NCBI GenBank assembly: GCA_032622095.1
Contig: CP136062.1
Span: 223,958,578-224,022,577, forward strand
Direction of reading: 5' to 3'
Length of the DNA: 64,000 nt
Source: Siphonodentalium dalli
Taxonomy: Eukaryota; Mollusca; Scaphopoda; Gadilida; Siphonodentaliidae
Position 1 is the stretch's first letter. Every line of letters starts with the position of its first letter. This document shows positions 44,636-59,279 of the stretch, in pieces. The notes beneath the pieces are model-generated. The model made no database searches, was not told the origin of the DNA, and saw only the letters and a program-made list of their open reading frames with translations. A program made the translations under genes and the position numbers.

Positions 44636-47049
44636 TAACCCTTTCCATACTAAAGCATCATTGATGAGTAGTTATCCCATAGGAAATGTTCAGATAATAA
44701 GTTTAACCCTTTCTATACTAAAGCATCATTGACGAGTAGTTATCCAATAGGTTACCCTTTCCATGCTAAAGCATCATTGATGAGTAGTTATCCCAAATGA
44801 AATGTTCAGATAATAAGTTTAACGCTTTCTATACTAAAGCATCATTGATGAGTAGTTATCCCATAGGAAATGTTCAGATAATAAGTTTAACCCTTTCTAT
44901 AATAAAGCATCATTGATGAGTAGTTTTCCCATAGGAAATGTTCATATAATAAGTTTAACCCTTTATATACTAAAGCATCATTGATGAGTAGTTTTCCCAT
45001 AGGAAATGTTCATATAAAAAGTTTAACCATGTCTATACTAAAGCGTCACTGATGAATAGTTATCCCATATGAAATGTTCAGGTAATAAGTTTAACCCTTT
45101 CTATACTAAAGCATCATTGATGAGTAGTTATCCCATAGGAAATGTTCAGATAATAAGTTTAATCCTTTCTATTCTAAATCATCATTGATAAGTAGTTATC
45201 CCATAGGAAAAGTTCAGATAATAAGTTTAACCCTTTCTATACTAAAGCATCATTGATGAGTAGTTATCCCATAGGAAAAGTTCAGATAATAAGTTTAACC
45301 CTTTCTATACTAAAGCATCATTGATGAGTAGTTATCCCATAGGAAATGTTCAGATAATAAGTTTAACCCTTTCTATACTAAAGCATCATTGATGAGTAGT
45401 TATCCCATAGGAAATGTTCAGATAATAAGTTTAACCCTTTCTATACTAAAGTAGCATTGATGAGTAGTTATCCCATAGGAAATGTTTAGATAATAAGTTG
45501 AACCCTTTCTATACTAAATCATCATTGATGAGTAGTTATCCTATAGGAAATGTCCAGATAATAAATTTAACCCTTTCTATACTAAAGCATCATTGGTGAG
45601 TAGTTATCCCATAGGAAATGTTTAGATAATAAGTTTAACCCTTTATATACTAAAGCATCATTGATGAGTAGTTATCCCATAGGAAATGTCCAGATAATAA
45701 ATGTAACCCTTTCTATACTAAAGCATCATTGATGAGTCGTTCCCTTAGGAAATGTTCAGATAATAAGTTTAACCCTTTCTATACTAAAGTATCATTGATG
45801 AGTAGTTATCCCATAGGAAATGTTTAGATAATAAGTTTAACCATTTCTATACTAAAGCATCATTGATGAGTAGTTATCCCATAGGAAATGTCCAGATAAT
45901 AAATTTAACCCTTTCTATACTAAAGCATCATTGATGAGTAGTTATCCCATTGGAAATGTTTAGATAATAAGTTTAACCCTTTCTATACTAAAGCATTATT
46001 GAAGTATATGCCGTATGAGTCTGTGTCAATAATAAATGGGAATAAAAGAAAGTAACACCATTTAAGACTCATTTGAGTTTTTAAAAAACACGAGCTTTCG
46101 GCTATCTACTAAAGCATCATTTATGAGTAGTTATCCCATAGGAAATGTCCAGATAATAAATTTAACCCTTTCTATACTAAAGCATCATTGATGAGTAGTT
46201 ATCCCATATGAAACGTTCAGATAATAAGTTTAACCCTCTCTATACTAAAGCATCATTGACGAGTAGTTATCCCATAGTAAATGTTCAGATAATAAGTTTA
46301 ACCCTTTCTATACTAAAGCATCATCGACGAGTAGTTATCCCATATGAAATTTTCAGATAATAAGTTTAACCCTTTCCATACTAAAGCACCACTGATGAAT
46401 AGTTATCCCATAGGAAATATTCACATATTAAGTTTAACCATTTCTATACTAAAGCATCAGTGATGAGTAGTTATCCCATAGGAAATGTTCACATAATAAG
46501 TTTAACCCTTTCTATACTAAATCATCATTGATAAGTAGTTATCCCATATGAAATGTTCACATAATAAGTTTAACCCTTTCTATACTAAAGCATCATTGAT
46601 GAGTAGTTATCCCATAGGAAATGTTCAGATAATAAGTTTAACCCTTTCTATACTAAAGTATCATTGATGAGTAGTTATCCCATAGGAAATGTTCAGATAA
46701 TAAGTTTAACCCTTTCTATACTAAAGCATCACCTATGAGTAGTTATCCCATAGGAAATGTCCAGATAATAAATTTAACCCTTTCCATACTAAATCATCAT
46801 TGATAAGTAGTTATCCCATAGGAAATGTTCACATAATAAGTTTAACCCTTTCTATACTAAAGCATCATTGATGAGTAGTTATCCCATAGGAAATGTTCAG
46901 ATAAGAAGTTTAACCCTTTCTATACTTAAGCATCATTGATGACTAGTTATCCAATAGGAAATGTTCAGATAATAAGTTAATCCCTTTCTATTCTAAAGCA
47001 TCATTGATGAGTAGTTCCCTTAGGAAATGTTCAGATAATAAGTTCAACA
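44636..47049 (+). repeat. 68-bp tandem array, about 35 copies
   Basis: The unit contains 'taaccctttctatactaaag', 'catcattgatgagtagttat' and 'cccataggaaatgttcagat'. Spacing is 68 bp (for example 45241 to 45309). Copies differ by a few bases, one is shortened at the array end, and a 110-bp foreign piece interrupts at about 45996-46107. Every unit contains TTAACCCTTT, like the tips of the TTAA elements in this window. Confidence 0.93.
45996..46107. mobile_element. 110-bp insertion in the 68-bp array
   Basis: Unrelated sequence ending 'aaacacgagctttcggct' interrupts one unit. It resembles ends I associate with retroelements, but I cannot name the family. Confidence 0.4.
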
Positions 47050-47084
47050 AATGACCATTGTTGAACTTATTATCTGAACATTTC
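47024..47084. repeat. perfect 26-bp inverted repeat closing the 68-bp array
   Basis: 47024-47049 ('gaaatgttcagataataagt' and on) is repeated as its exact complement at 47059-47084 with a 9-bp loop. The left arm is the end of the last 68-bp unit. Confidence 0.93.
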
Positions 47085-47135
47085 AATAAATAAGACTCCT
47101 TCTGCACATGTATTATCTGTCGTCTGCTTATTTAT
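47085..47135 (+). repeat. flank shared with 54680-54735
   Basis: 'aagactccttctgcac' and 'tatctgtcgtctgctt' occur in the same order at 54683-54731, after a copy of 'aaatgttcagaaaataagtt'. The two copies bracket the 22-bp satellite. Confidence 0.7.
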
Positions 47136-47409
47136 CATAAACACCCCTCCAGATGAATAATTAACAGACCATTTCAATGTATACGTTTATAACTGAGTGT
47201 AAGAATTCAATTAGTAAAGAAGGGTTAATCCACACCATATAAAATGTATACCTTCAAATCGCCACACAAAGCGCTGGTTAAAATGTGACAAAATTGTTTT
47301 TTCAACTTCAAACAAATCCTGGATTACTTGACCCGAATTGTTCCTATCCCAATACTTTTCTTTTTACACAAGTTGCAAATGTTGCTCTTCACTCTAAAAA
47401 GAATACTGA

Positions 47410-50400
47410 GTGAATATGTGACAGCTGATTATCCAATGTGTGACAACTGATGAACTAATGTGTGGCAATTGATGAACTAATGCATGGCAACTGATGAACT
47501 AATGTGTGGCCACTGATGAACTAATGCATGACAACAAATTAACTAATGCATGGCAACTGATGAACTAATGTGTGGCAACTGATGAACTAATGCATGACAA
47601 CAAATTAACTAATGCATGGCAACTGATGAACTAATGTGTGGCAACTGATGAACTAATGCATGACAACAAATTAACTAATGCATGGCAACTGATGAACTAA
47701 TGTGTGGCAACTGATGAACTAATGCATGACAACAAATGAACTAATGCATGACAACTGATGAACTAATGCATGACAACTGATGAACTAAGTGTGACAACTG
47801 ATGAACTAATGCATGTCAACTGATGAACTAATGCATGACAACAAATGAACTAATGCATGACAACTGATGAACTAATGCATGGCAACTGATGAACTAATGC
47901 ATGACAACAAATGAACTAATGCATGACAACAAATTAACTAATGCATGGCAACTGATGAACTAATGTGTGTCAACTGATGAACTAATGCGTGACAACTGAT
48001 GAACTAATGCATGACAACACATGAACTAATGCATGACAACTGATGAACTAATGCAGGACAACTGATGAACTAATGCATGGCAACTGATGAACTAATGCAT
48101 GACAACTGATGAACTAATGCATGACAACAAATTAACTAATGCATGGCAACTGATGAACTAATGCATGACAACTGATGAACTAATGCATGACAACTGATGA
48201 ACTTATGCATGACAACACATGAACTAATGCATGGCAACTGATGAACTAATGCATGACAACACATGAACTAATGCATGGCAACTGATGAACTAATGCATGA
48301 CAACAAATTAACTAATGCATGGCAACTGATGAACTAATGCATGACAACTGATGAACTAATGCATGACAACTGATGAACTTATGCATGACAACACATGAAC
48401 TAATGCATGGCAACTGATGAACTAATGCATGACAACACATGAACTAATGCATGGCAACTGATGAACTAATGTGTGTCAACTGATGAACTAATGCATGACA
48501 ACATATGAACTAATGCATGGCAACTGATGATCTAAGTGTGACAACTGATGAACTAATGCATGGCAACTGATGAACTAATGTGTGTCAACTGATGAACTAA
48601 TGCATGACAACATATGAACTAATGCATGGCAACTGATGAACTAATGTGTGTCAACTGATGAACTAATGCATGACAACACATGAACTAATGCATGACAGCT
48701 GATGAACTAATGCATGACAACTGATGAACTTATGCATGACAACACATGAACTAATGCATGACAACTGATGAACTAATGCATGACAACTGATGAACTAATG
48801 CATGGCAACTGATGAACTAATGCATGACAACTGATGAACTATTACATGGCAACTGATGAACTAATGCATGACAACTGATGAACTAATGCATGACAACTGA
48901 TGAACTAATGCATGACAACTGATGAACTAATGCATGGCAACTGATGAACTAATGCATGGCAACTGATGAACTAATGCATGACAACTGATGAACTAATGCA
49001 TGACAACTGATGAACTAATGCATGGCAACTGATGAACTAATGCATGACAACTGATGAACTAATGTGTGGCAACTGATGAACTAATGCATGACAACAAATT
49101 AACTAATGCATGGCAACTGATGAACCAATGTGTGGCAACTGATGAACTAATGCATGACAACAAATGAACTAATGCATGACAACTGATGAACTAATGTGTT
49201 ACAACTGATGAACTAATGTGTGTCAACTGATGAACTAATGTATGACAACCGATGAACTAATACATGTCAACTGGTGAACTAATGCATGACAACAAATGAA
49301 CTAATGCATGACAACTGATGAACTAATGCATGACAATTGATGAACTAATGCATGACAACTGATGAACTAATGCATGACAACTGATGAACTAATGCATGAC
49401 AACTGATGAACTAATACATGACAACTGATGAACTAATGCATGACAACTGATGAACTAATGCATGTCAACTGATGAACTAATGCATGACAACTGATGAACT
49501 AATGCATGACAACTGATGAACTAATGCATGACAACTGATGAACTAATGCATGACAACTGATGAACTAATGCATGACAACTGATGAACTAATACATGACAA
49601 CTGATGAACTAATGCGTGACAACTGATGAACTAATACATGACAACTGATGAACTAATGTGTGACAACTGATGAACTAATGCATGACAACAAATTAACTAA
49701 TGTGTGGCAACTGATGAACTAATGTGTGGCAACTGATGAACTAATGCATGACAACAAATGAACTAATGCGTGACAACTGATGAACTAATGCATGACAATT
49801 GATGAACTAATGCATGACAACAAATGAACTAATGTGTGGCAACTGATGAACTAATGCATGACAACAAATGAACTAATGCGTGACAACTGATGAACTAATG
49901 CGTGACAACTGATGAACTAATGCATGACAACAAATGAACTGATGTGTGGCAACTGATGAACTAATGCATGACAACAAATGAACTACTGCATGACAACTGA
50001 TGAACTAATGCATGACAATTGATGAACTAATGCATGACAACTGATGAACTAATACATGACAACTGATGAACTAATGCATGACAACTGATGAACTAATACA
50101 TGACAACTGATGAACTAATGCATGACAACTGATGAACTAATGCATGTCAACTGATGAACTAATGCATGACAACTGATGAACTAATGCATGACAACTGATG
50201 AACTAATGCATGACAACTGATGAACTAATGCATGACAACTGATGAACTAATGCATGACAACTGATGAACTAATACATGACAACTGATGAACTAATGCGTG
50301 ACAACTGATGAACTAATACATGACAACTGATGAACTAATGTGTGACAACTGATGAACTAATGCATGACAACAAATTAACTAATGTGTGGCAACTGATGAA

Positions 50401-53400
50401 CTAATGTGTGGCAACTGATGAACTAATGCATGACAACAAATGAACTAATGCGTGACAACTGATGAACTAATGTGTGGCAACTGATGAACTAATGCATGAC
50501 AACACATGAACTAATGCATGACAACTTATGAACTAATGCATGACAACACATGAACTAATGCATGGCAACTGATGAACTAATGCATGACAACTGATGAACT
50601 AATGCATGACAACTGATGAACTAATGCGTGACAACTGATGAACTAATACATGACAACTGATGAACTAATGTGTGACAACTGATGAACTAATGCATGACAA
50701 CAAATTAACTAATGTGTGGCAACTGATGAACTAATGTGTGGCAACTGATGAACTAATGCATGACAACAAATGAACTAATGCGTGACAACTGATGAACTAA
50801 TGTGTGGCAACTGATGAACTAATGCATGACAACACATGAACTAATGCATGACAACTTATGAACTAATGCATGACAACACATGAACTAATGCATGGCAACT
50901 GATTAACTAATGCATGACAACTGATGAACTAATGCATGGCAACTGATGATCTAAGTGTGACAACACATGAACTAATGCATGACAACTGATGATCCAAGTG
51001 TGACAACTGATGAACTAATGCATGACAACTGATGAACTAATACATGACAACTGATGAACTAATGCATGACAACTGATGAACTAATGCATGACAACTGATG
51101 AACTAATGCATGGCAACTGATGATCTAAGTGTGACAACACATGAACTAATGCATGACAACTGATGATCCAAGTGTGACAACTGATGAACTAATGCATGAC
51201 AACTGATGAACTAATGCATGATAACTGATGAACTAATGCATGACAACTAATGAACTAATGCATGACCACTGATGAACTAATGTGTGTCAACTGATGAACT
51301 AATGCATGACAACTGATGAACTAATGCATGACAACTGATGAACTAATGCATGACAACTGATGAACTAATGCATGGCAACTGATGATCTAAGTGTGACAAC
51401 ACATGAACTAATGCATGACAACTGATGATCCAAGTGTGACAACTGATGAACTAATGCATGGCAACTGATGAACTAATGCATGACAACTGATGAACTAATG
51501 TGTGGCAACTGATGAACTAATGTGTGGCAACTGATGAACTAATACATGACAACTGATGAACTAATGTGTGGCAACTGATGAACTAATACATGACAACTGC
51601 TGAACTAATGTGTGGCAACTGATGAACTAATACATGACAACTGATGAACTAATGCATGGCAACTGATGAACTAAGTGTGAAAACACATGAACTAATGCAT
51701 GACAACTGATGATCTAAGTGTGCCAACTGATGAACTAATACATGACAACTGATGAACTAAGTGTGAAAACACATGAACTAATGCATGACAACTGATGATC
51801 TAAGTGTGACAACTGATGAACTAATACATGACAATTGATGATCTAAGTGTGACAACTGATGAACTAATACATGACAACTGATGATCTAATGTGTGGCAAC
51901 TGATGAACTAATGTGTGACAACTGATGAACTAATACATGACAACTGATGAACTAATGTGTGACAACTGGTGAACTAATACATGACAACTGATGAACTAAT
52001 GTGTGGCAACTGATGAACTAATACATGACAACTGATGAACTAATGTGTGACAACTGGTGAACTAATGCATGACAACTGATGATCTAATGTGTGACAACTG
52101 ATGAACTAATACATGACAACTGATGAACTAATGTGTGACAACTGATGAACTAATACATGACAACTGATGATCTAATGTGTGACAACTGATGAACTAATGT
52201 GTGAGAACTGATGAACTAATACATGGCAACTGATGAACTAATACATGACAACTGATGAACTAATACATGACAACTGATGAACTAATACATGACACTGATG
52301 AACTAATGTGTGGCAACTGATGAACTAATACATGACAACTGATGAACTAATGTGTGACAACTGATGAACTAATACATGACAACTGATGAACTAAGTGTGA
52401 CAACACATGAACTAATGCATGACAACTGATGAACTAATGCATGACAACTGGTGAACTAATGCATGGCAACTGATGATCTAAGTGTGACAACACATGAACT
52501 AATGCATGACAACTGATGATCTAAGTGTGACAACACATGAACTAATGCATGACAACTGATGAACTAATGCATGACAACTGATGAACTAATGCATGGCAAC
52601 TGATGATCTAAGTGTGACAACACATGAACTAATGCATGACAACTGATGATCCAAGTGTGACAACTGATGAACTAATGCATGACAACTGATGAACTAATGC
52701 ATGACAACCGATGAACTAATGCATGGCAACTGATGATCTAAGTGTGACAACTGATGAACTAATACATGACAACTGATGATCTAAGTGTGACAACTGATGA
52801 ACTAATGCATGACAACAAATGAACTAATGTGTGGCAACTGATGAACTACTGCATGACAACAAATGAACTAATGCATGACAACTGATGAACTAATGCATGA
52901 CAATTGATGATCTAATGCGTGACAACTGATGAACTAATGTGTGACAACTGATGAACTAATGTGTGTCAACTGATGAACTACTGCATGACAACAAATGAAC
53001 TAATTCATGACAATTGATGATCTAATGCATGACAACTGATGAACTAATGCATGACAATTGATGATCTAATACATGACAACTGATGAACTAATGCGTGACA
53101 ACCGATGAACTAATTTGTGACAACTAATGAACTAATGCATGACAACAAATGAACTAATGCATGACAACAAATGAACTAATGCATGACAACTGATGAACTA
53201 ATCCATGACACTGATGAACTAATGTGTGGCAACTGATGAACTAATACATGACAACTGATGAACTAATGCATGACAACTGATGAACTAATGCATGACAACT
53301 GATGAACTAATGTGTGGCAACACATGAACTAATGCATGACAACTGATGAACTAATACATGGCAACTGATGAACTAATGTGTGACAACTGATGAACTAATA

Positions 53401-53473
53401 CATGACACTGATGAACTAATGTGTGTCAACTGATGAACTAATGCATGGCAACTGATGAACTAATGCGTGACAA
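47410..53473 (+). repeat. 22-bp satellite, about 6 kb
   Basis: The unit is 'actgatgaactaatgcatga' + 'ca', about 275 copies. Variants include gtgtggca, acaaattaac, acacatgaac and the shorter 'gatctaagtgtgacaac'. Higher-order copies are visible: 'acaaattaactaatgtgtgg' occurs at 49688, 50370 and 50700, offsets of 682 and 330 bp, which are 31 and 15 units. All frames carry stops, so it is non-coding. Confidence 0.95.
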
Positions 53474-53995
53474 GCCATTGGTATTATCTATGTTAATACC
53501 TCCATGGACTATCAGGTCCAAACACAGTAAATCTAGTTTGATACTTTATTACACGTTTACTCTATATCGTTAGTCGGTCTACAGTGTCAGTCTATGAAAC
53601 TGCGCGAGTATATACCATGTGTGCATGCAATCTAATAAATGACCGGAATCTAAATTACTCCAAAGAGTTCGCGCTCCCACGTTATACTTTTAAACCATGC
53701 AAATTTAGAACATGCGAATTTGGTAACCCGTTAACAGTCGTCGGCTTTTATTACCTGCATGAACACCCTGAACAGCTGCTTCATTGAATCGGTGAAACTT
53801 CATAAATTAATGATAAGATTCCATCTCTGTGGGACTCTACACAGAAGGCACCAAACAATTCAGTTGTTTAATGACAATATAAAAAAAAACATATTACCTT
53901 ACTGTATTTAAATTCCCGCAGTACTATTTGTCTGCCCAGATTCCAACTAAAAGCTAGGAGAAATCTGGGACTTCTTTAAAATAGCATTATGCATT
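53474..53995. other. no gene recognised; lone MITE-end fragment
   Basis: Contains at about 53894 'taccttactgtatttaaa', like the end of the 21506-22103 element. Otherwise nothing recognisable. Confidence 0.4.
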
Positions 53996-54448
53996 TTAAA
54001 GCTACTCAATTCGATCAGACAGTCCCCATATCGTCAAAATACAACAACAACATATCTTCAAAATTCGCTTTAGTTATCATAATCGATTAATTGCAACAAG
54101 ATAATGTTAACCACTGTCAACTATGGTATCACATTTCCCGAAACATGTTATTTATCAACATTTTGTTCAACGAAATATGGCCGTATTATCACAAAATTTG
54201 GCCGTATTACCACTTGATTTTAGAGTTATCCATCTTCAGACGCAATTTTGTCCGAGACTGTCTGTTTGACAATGTTTTTCTGGGCCACAAATAATTGCAC
54301 ATCTCGAGAAATAAAAAACTTCAAAAATCGATATCTGATCACTCTGAGCTTTGATGGGTGGATTCCTCGACTCGAATCAAATATTTTTTACCCCTGAAGC
54401 CAAAGAAATAGTAATTTAGGAGCGTTAATTCGGATAATGCATCTTTAA
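53996..54448 (-). mobile_element. MITE, TTTAAAGGTACTCAATCC family, inverted copy
   Basis: Starts 'ttttaaagctactcaattcg' and ends 'aattcggataatgcatcttt'. Inner words 'aatcgattaattgcaacaag' and 'catcaaagctcagag' match the other copies in reverse. Confidence 0.7.
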
Positions 54449-56280
54449 CTAAAATCTCAGATTTGGTTAAAGCTAGGATAATCTGAGATTTCATTTTCTG
54501 TAATCTTGAATAATCTAGGTCAGAATACCGATAAAATCCTGGAAATATCTTAGAACATACTATGACTTGTCCAAGGTTATAACAGAATTAAGTTTGAGAA
54601 AACTCTTAGGATATCCCAAAAAAGTCCAAACTATATTTTTCATGAGCATATTGGAAATGTTCAGAAAATAAGTTCAACAAACGACCATAACTAGGACTCC
54701 TTCTGCACTTTTATTTATCTGTCGTCTGCTTTTATCACCTTAACCCTTTACCCAACAAACCGGCCAAAACTGGCCAAATAAAGCTTCAACAGCCTAAAAT
54801 ATCTTCGGTCTGTCTCAATAGAACCATTAGTAGAGGCTCTTATGTACTCCCGTGTGCACTTTGTGAAGAAATATAGCGACTATGCCAATGAGGTTGCTAG
54901 ATATCTCAGGCACCAGAAAACAAATGTTAGACACCTTGGGGTCGCGACTGGGTGGATTTATGACGTCATCAAGATGGCCGCCATGCACAATTTCACAGTA
55001 TGCACTGAGTCAGTTTGATCAATATCTACTTGTGAATTTATTATAGAAATTTGATTATCTCACCACTGACGTGAAACTAATACCCCATACTTCGATTTGA
55101 CAGAAAAAGTGGCCACCATAAACCAAGATGGCCGCCAAAATGGCGACTGAAATTTGGAAAATTGATGATTTTTCACACTTTCCTCTGGAATCATTAACCG
55201 ATGTTTGAAATTTGTAACGAATAAAGACCTAAATTTGAATAAATTCTAGTATCCAACCATTTCTACAACATAATATGTCATATTTCGGATCTCATTCCTG
55301 CCAGCAATCTTTAAAATGTGAATTCAAAAATGTGCTATGAAAGTTAACCAAAATTCAATTATGTGATTATGGCCAAGAGTTGAACAGAAAATAACTAAAT
55401 TTGATGAAGATAATGTAAAAATATTTTAAATATATGAATTGCCATATAGTTACACTGAAAATAGTGCATTTTCGTTTAAGATGGCGGCCAAGATGGCTGC
55501 CAAAATGGAGAAATCACTAAAATCTGTCCAATTTTTATTTATATCACTCATGTGTTGGGGAAAAGTTAATATATGTGAATATGTGCTACTTTTTCGCGTA
55601 AATCCATGGACTTATGGAATAATTTGTAAATTTGGTGAACCATATAGCCGCTTATACCCAAGAATTCAACAGAATTATACCACGAAAATATTAAGTCAAA
55701 TCATCTTCATGGCAGCCACACAAAATTGCAGAATGGGCACTGTGTGAGGAAGAAAATTTAACATAGAAAATAAACAATATTTCTACGGCAATGATAAAAT
55801 TGCACCATGCTTCCTTTTGAAAGAACAAGATTGATAAAAAAAACCAAGATGGCTGTCAAAATGCGACCGAAATATAGAAATGTGTTGAATTGTTACACAT
55901 GCCCCTTACATCATTTTCGGTTATTCGTAAACTGTGGCGAGTAGGACTTGTCTTTGTTTTTATCAGTCATGACACCAATTACTTTGGAAAACATATATGC
56001 TGTAATTTGTGTCTAATTGTTGTCCATACTCCGAAAAATGCAAATTAAATAATTCCCTATGTAATTTCACAAATAAACTTGCTTCTCGAGGTTCTAGATT
56101 AACATTGGACAGAAATAGGCATAATAAAATAAACAAAAGTGTACACAGTTTTAAATATCGTTAGTGTCATTCAATTACACTCGACATTGATCTATTTGAC
56201 CCAAGATGGTTGCCAGAATGGCCGCCAAAACTCAGTTATAAAATGTGACAAATGTTTATATTCTCAAACGGCATTTAGCA

Positions 56281-59279
56281 AAGGAGTTGGATATATTCGC
56301 CCAATCTAAATTAGATACTATCATGTTAAGGTATATTGTGACTATGTTTGACCAAACATAGTTTGTTTATAATCGAGAATATATCGGAATGGACTCTTAG
56401 AAACCTAACATGACATTGCCCAATATAATTTAAACGATCCTGTCCGTTTCATGGGAAGGAAGTCAAACCAGATATGTGCTGACTGAATCATTATAAGAGC
56501 ATGTCGAGTACTCGAACGCAAAAGAATCCCTGCAGTCATAATACAGACATAAATCCAACTTTATGGCTATATTATTTCGTTTGGGGCAGATCTGCTTTAT
56601 TCGTTGTCTATTCTTGATGAATTGTTGACCACGTTGATTTCGCCCGGCCACAAAAATTCAGAAGATTCAGGGAAAATATCACACCTTGACTTCATCGAAG
56701 TCGAAGTTGCATTGCTATCATACTGCCACCGGGAAATATAATTGCTCAACTTAGAAATACGCAGGCATTACATGTTAGTGCAAACAGTATTTCGTATATA
56801 ATTATGAAACAGTTGTGTCTAATAATATACAATAAAGGGATATTGCATGGTTCAGTTTCTTGTTTTTGGCATATCTGTTTCATCACCCGAAATTCGTTAC
56901 AATAGTTGAGACATTGTCACACTTATCAAGACGTGAGTCAGTACATGTACCACTCTTGTTACTTCGTCCAATAGATGGTCACATTGATGGTAGTCTATCA
57001 AAAACCAACTCACCCCAGCAACTACAGTTGAATTACAAACTCATCTCGCAAGCTAACAGAGCTCACCACAAAACTCTCCGACTGCATATCAGAGCATCCA
57101 TATAGAATATTTGCTTCGGTTGTGGAATGGAGTGTCCATGGTACAGACTTAATAAATAAATTTCAATACGGCCACTGACCTCATAGCAGATACATTGCAT
57201 ATTCACTTTGATGTAGTCTAACAGAGCTGTGCACATGACCGAGTTAATGCTTGTCAGTTTATTTTAGAATATGTAAAAACATCAGTATCGGGCAAAAATA
57301 GCCTAAGGTTTGTCATTCTCCATGTCGAGTCCAGCAAGTGACAATAACGGCTCCTCAACTTTTTCCTGGTTGTCAACGAAAAAATATCGTGAATCAAAAT
57401 GCCTATGCCTAGTGCCTGGATATTTAGTGATGAAATACCTCATCGAAACACCAGAAGCTCGTCTTTGGTCCATGCCATATGGTGGTGCATCGAAGTAATG
57501 AATACAGTGACGGGTCATCAAGATCATTTAATGGAACGTTATTAAGAACAAATGTAGTTTATATAATTTGCTGGCAAACCGTACAACCATGATAGTCGGA
57601 TCCACAAGTAGGCCAATAACAAGCTTGGAATATAGATACTGCGCAAATGTTGGAAGTAATAGATAACAAGGTTATGCTTGAATTGAGAGAATATTGTGGA
57701 TTGTTAGCTATTTGAAGAGTCCATAACTGAAATGTACTTCAACTATTGCTCAGGAAGGTATACGATTACAACGTTTAACGACCTGAGTTTTCCGCAGACC
57801 TGATTTCATTGTAGTGGGATATCAAAGGTTCCTCTATAAAATATCTGGAAAGAATACTACAAACTTTCCACCCAATAATAATACATGTACCTCAACATGT
57901 CGGTGAGTTGAATTGCCTCTACAACCAAATAGAACTGTGCATTGGTGCGACAAATGATTTTATCAATTTTATCTGCAACATTGCCGATAGCCGATAAAAT
58001 TACAGAAATGCAGGCATTTAAAGAAAATTTGGTGTGAATATGTTTCTTGTATGACATTTTGATGAGAACGCATAACGCAAGCATGAAAGAACTTCGATAA
58101 CACATGTGACAAACATGACATGGGTGTATCTAATATAAACTTGATGAGTGCATAAGTTCAGCACAGGAAGGTGTGGATCATACACGGAACGAACTTGCAG
58201 TATATGCGATGTCCAGAAAGCTATCTCTGTGGAACTCAAATACACATGTATACCAATTGAACTCATTATATGAGGCTATCTTCCTATCCTAGCTCGATCA
58301 AAATCAGCCACGCTTTCGCAAATCTTTGGTGTGGAGTCAGTGAGTTGACCTATGAGCTGACCAGAGCTCCACAGCAGTTTCTGTTTTGATACAAACCTGA
58401 ACATAATTTATATCTAGTCGCTATATATCGCATGTAATAAGCAGAGGTCTGGTAGAAATCCACCAATGCGATTCTTCTTCGCAGAAGACACATAGAGCTC
58501 ACATCTGAACGCTCTCGTTTTGTAGTCTGCGACAAAGCAATTACTGTCATATAATCCCCTGATGCACACACAATTTGAACTAGATGTTATTCAAGGACGG
58601 GCAATTGTAATTTTTTTCTCAGTTTCACAAAAGTATACCCTGTGTTTTCGTACATGTATTTAATAAGAACGAATCACACAAATATTAGATCCTATTCTTA
58701 TATTTGTAATAAGTATACACTAATTATTAAGCTTGTTAACATGGAAGATGTCTGTAATGTCAACGCATTATATGCCGCTACTGTTTTTGGGTACTGCATT
58801 GTGTGATGTCCATTCAATTAATTTCCGTGAGCAGCTGAATTTCGGTAGAATTGACTTAGTATGATGGCATTACATGAGCAATACAGGAGTCAAGTGAAAA
58901 ATTCTTAGCCAAAACCCCATAAGGGGGGCGCTATCAAGGGGAAGTAATTAAAGTATTGCTCAATACCGACAGCCTTATTGTTGAGGTGGGGATTTATCTC
59001 CAGTCGAGTACCCAATCAGGACATTTCCTATGTACATGTAATGATGGATGTAATCAGCATGTATTCAGATTTTGATATTTTCAAATAGGTCAACATCAGA
59101 TGAATTTATCTACTTTTCATGGTTTCTGTTTCCATTCTCATGAAATCTCGAATATAAGCAGCTACTTTTCGCAAATATTCATATTGTATCAGATTGTATC
59201 AGCATTCCTGGCACTTTTGTCAACAGCGGAACAAATATGTTTACCAGTAGTCACTGAAACCCACATTAGGAGCATTATC
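56281..59279. other. interior of the giant inverted-repeat element, no gene recognised
   Basis: Several short open frames lie here on both strands (for example 56860-57105 +, 57303-57527 -, 58350-58571 -). None has a motif I recognise, and none approaches the length of a transposase. Confidence 0.4.

Noticed and set aside
47410-53473. Each satellite unit contains CTGATGA, the first half of the hammerhead ribozyme core.
   Set aside because: There is no GAAA box or stem arrangement in the 22-bp unit, so a hammerhead cannot form.
47410-53473. The regular short repeat could suggest a CRISPR array.
   Set aside because: Units are contiguous without unique spacers, drift gradually, and lie in an intron-bearing animal genome.
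57303-57527. - strand 74-codon frame (with YFDAPPYGMDQRRASG) and overlapping + strand frame as an exon.
   Set aside because: No recognisable domain and both strands are open equally; unsupported.
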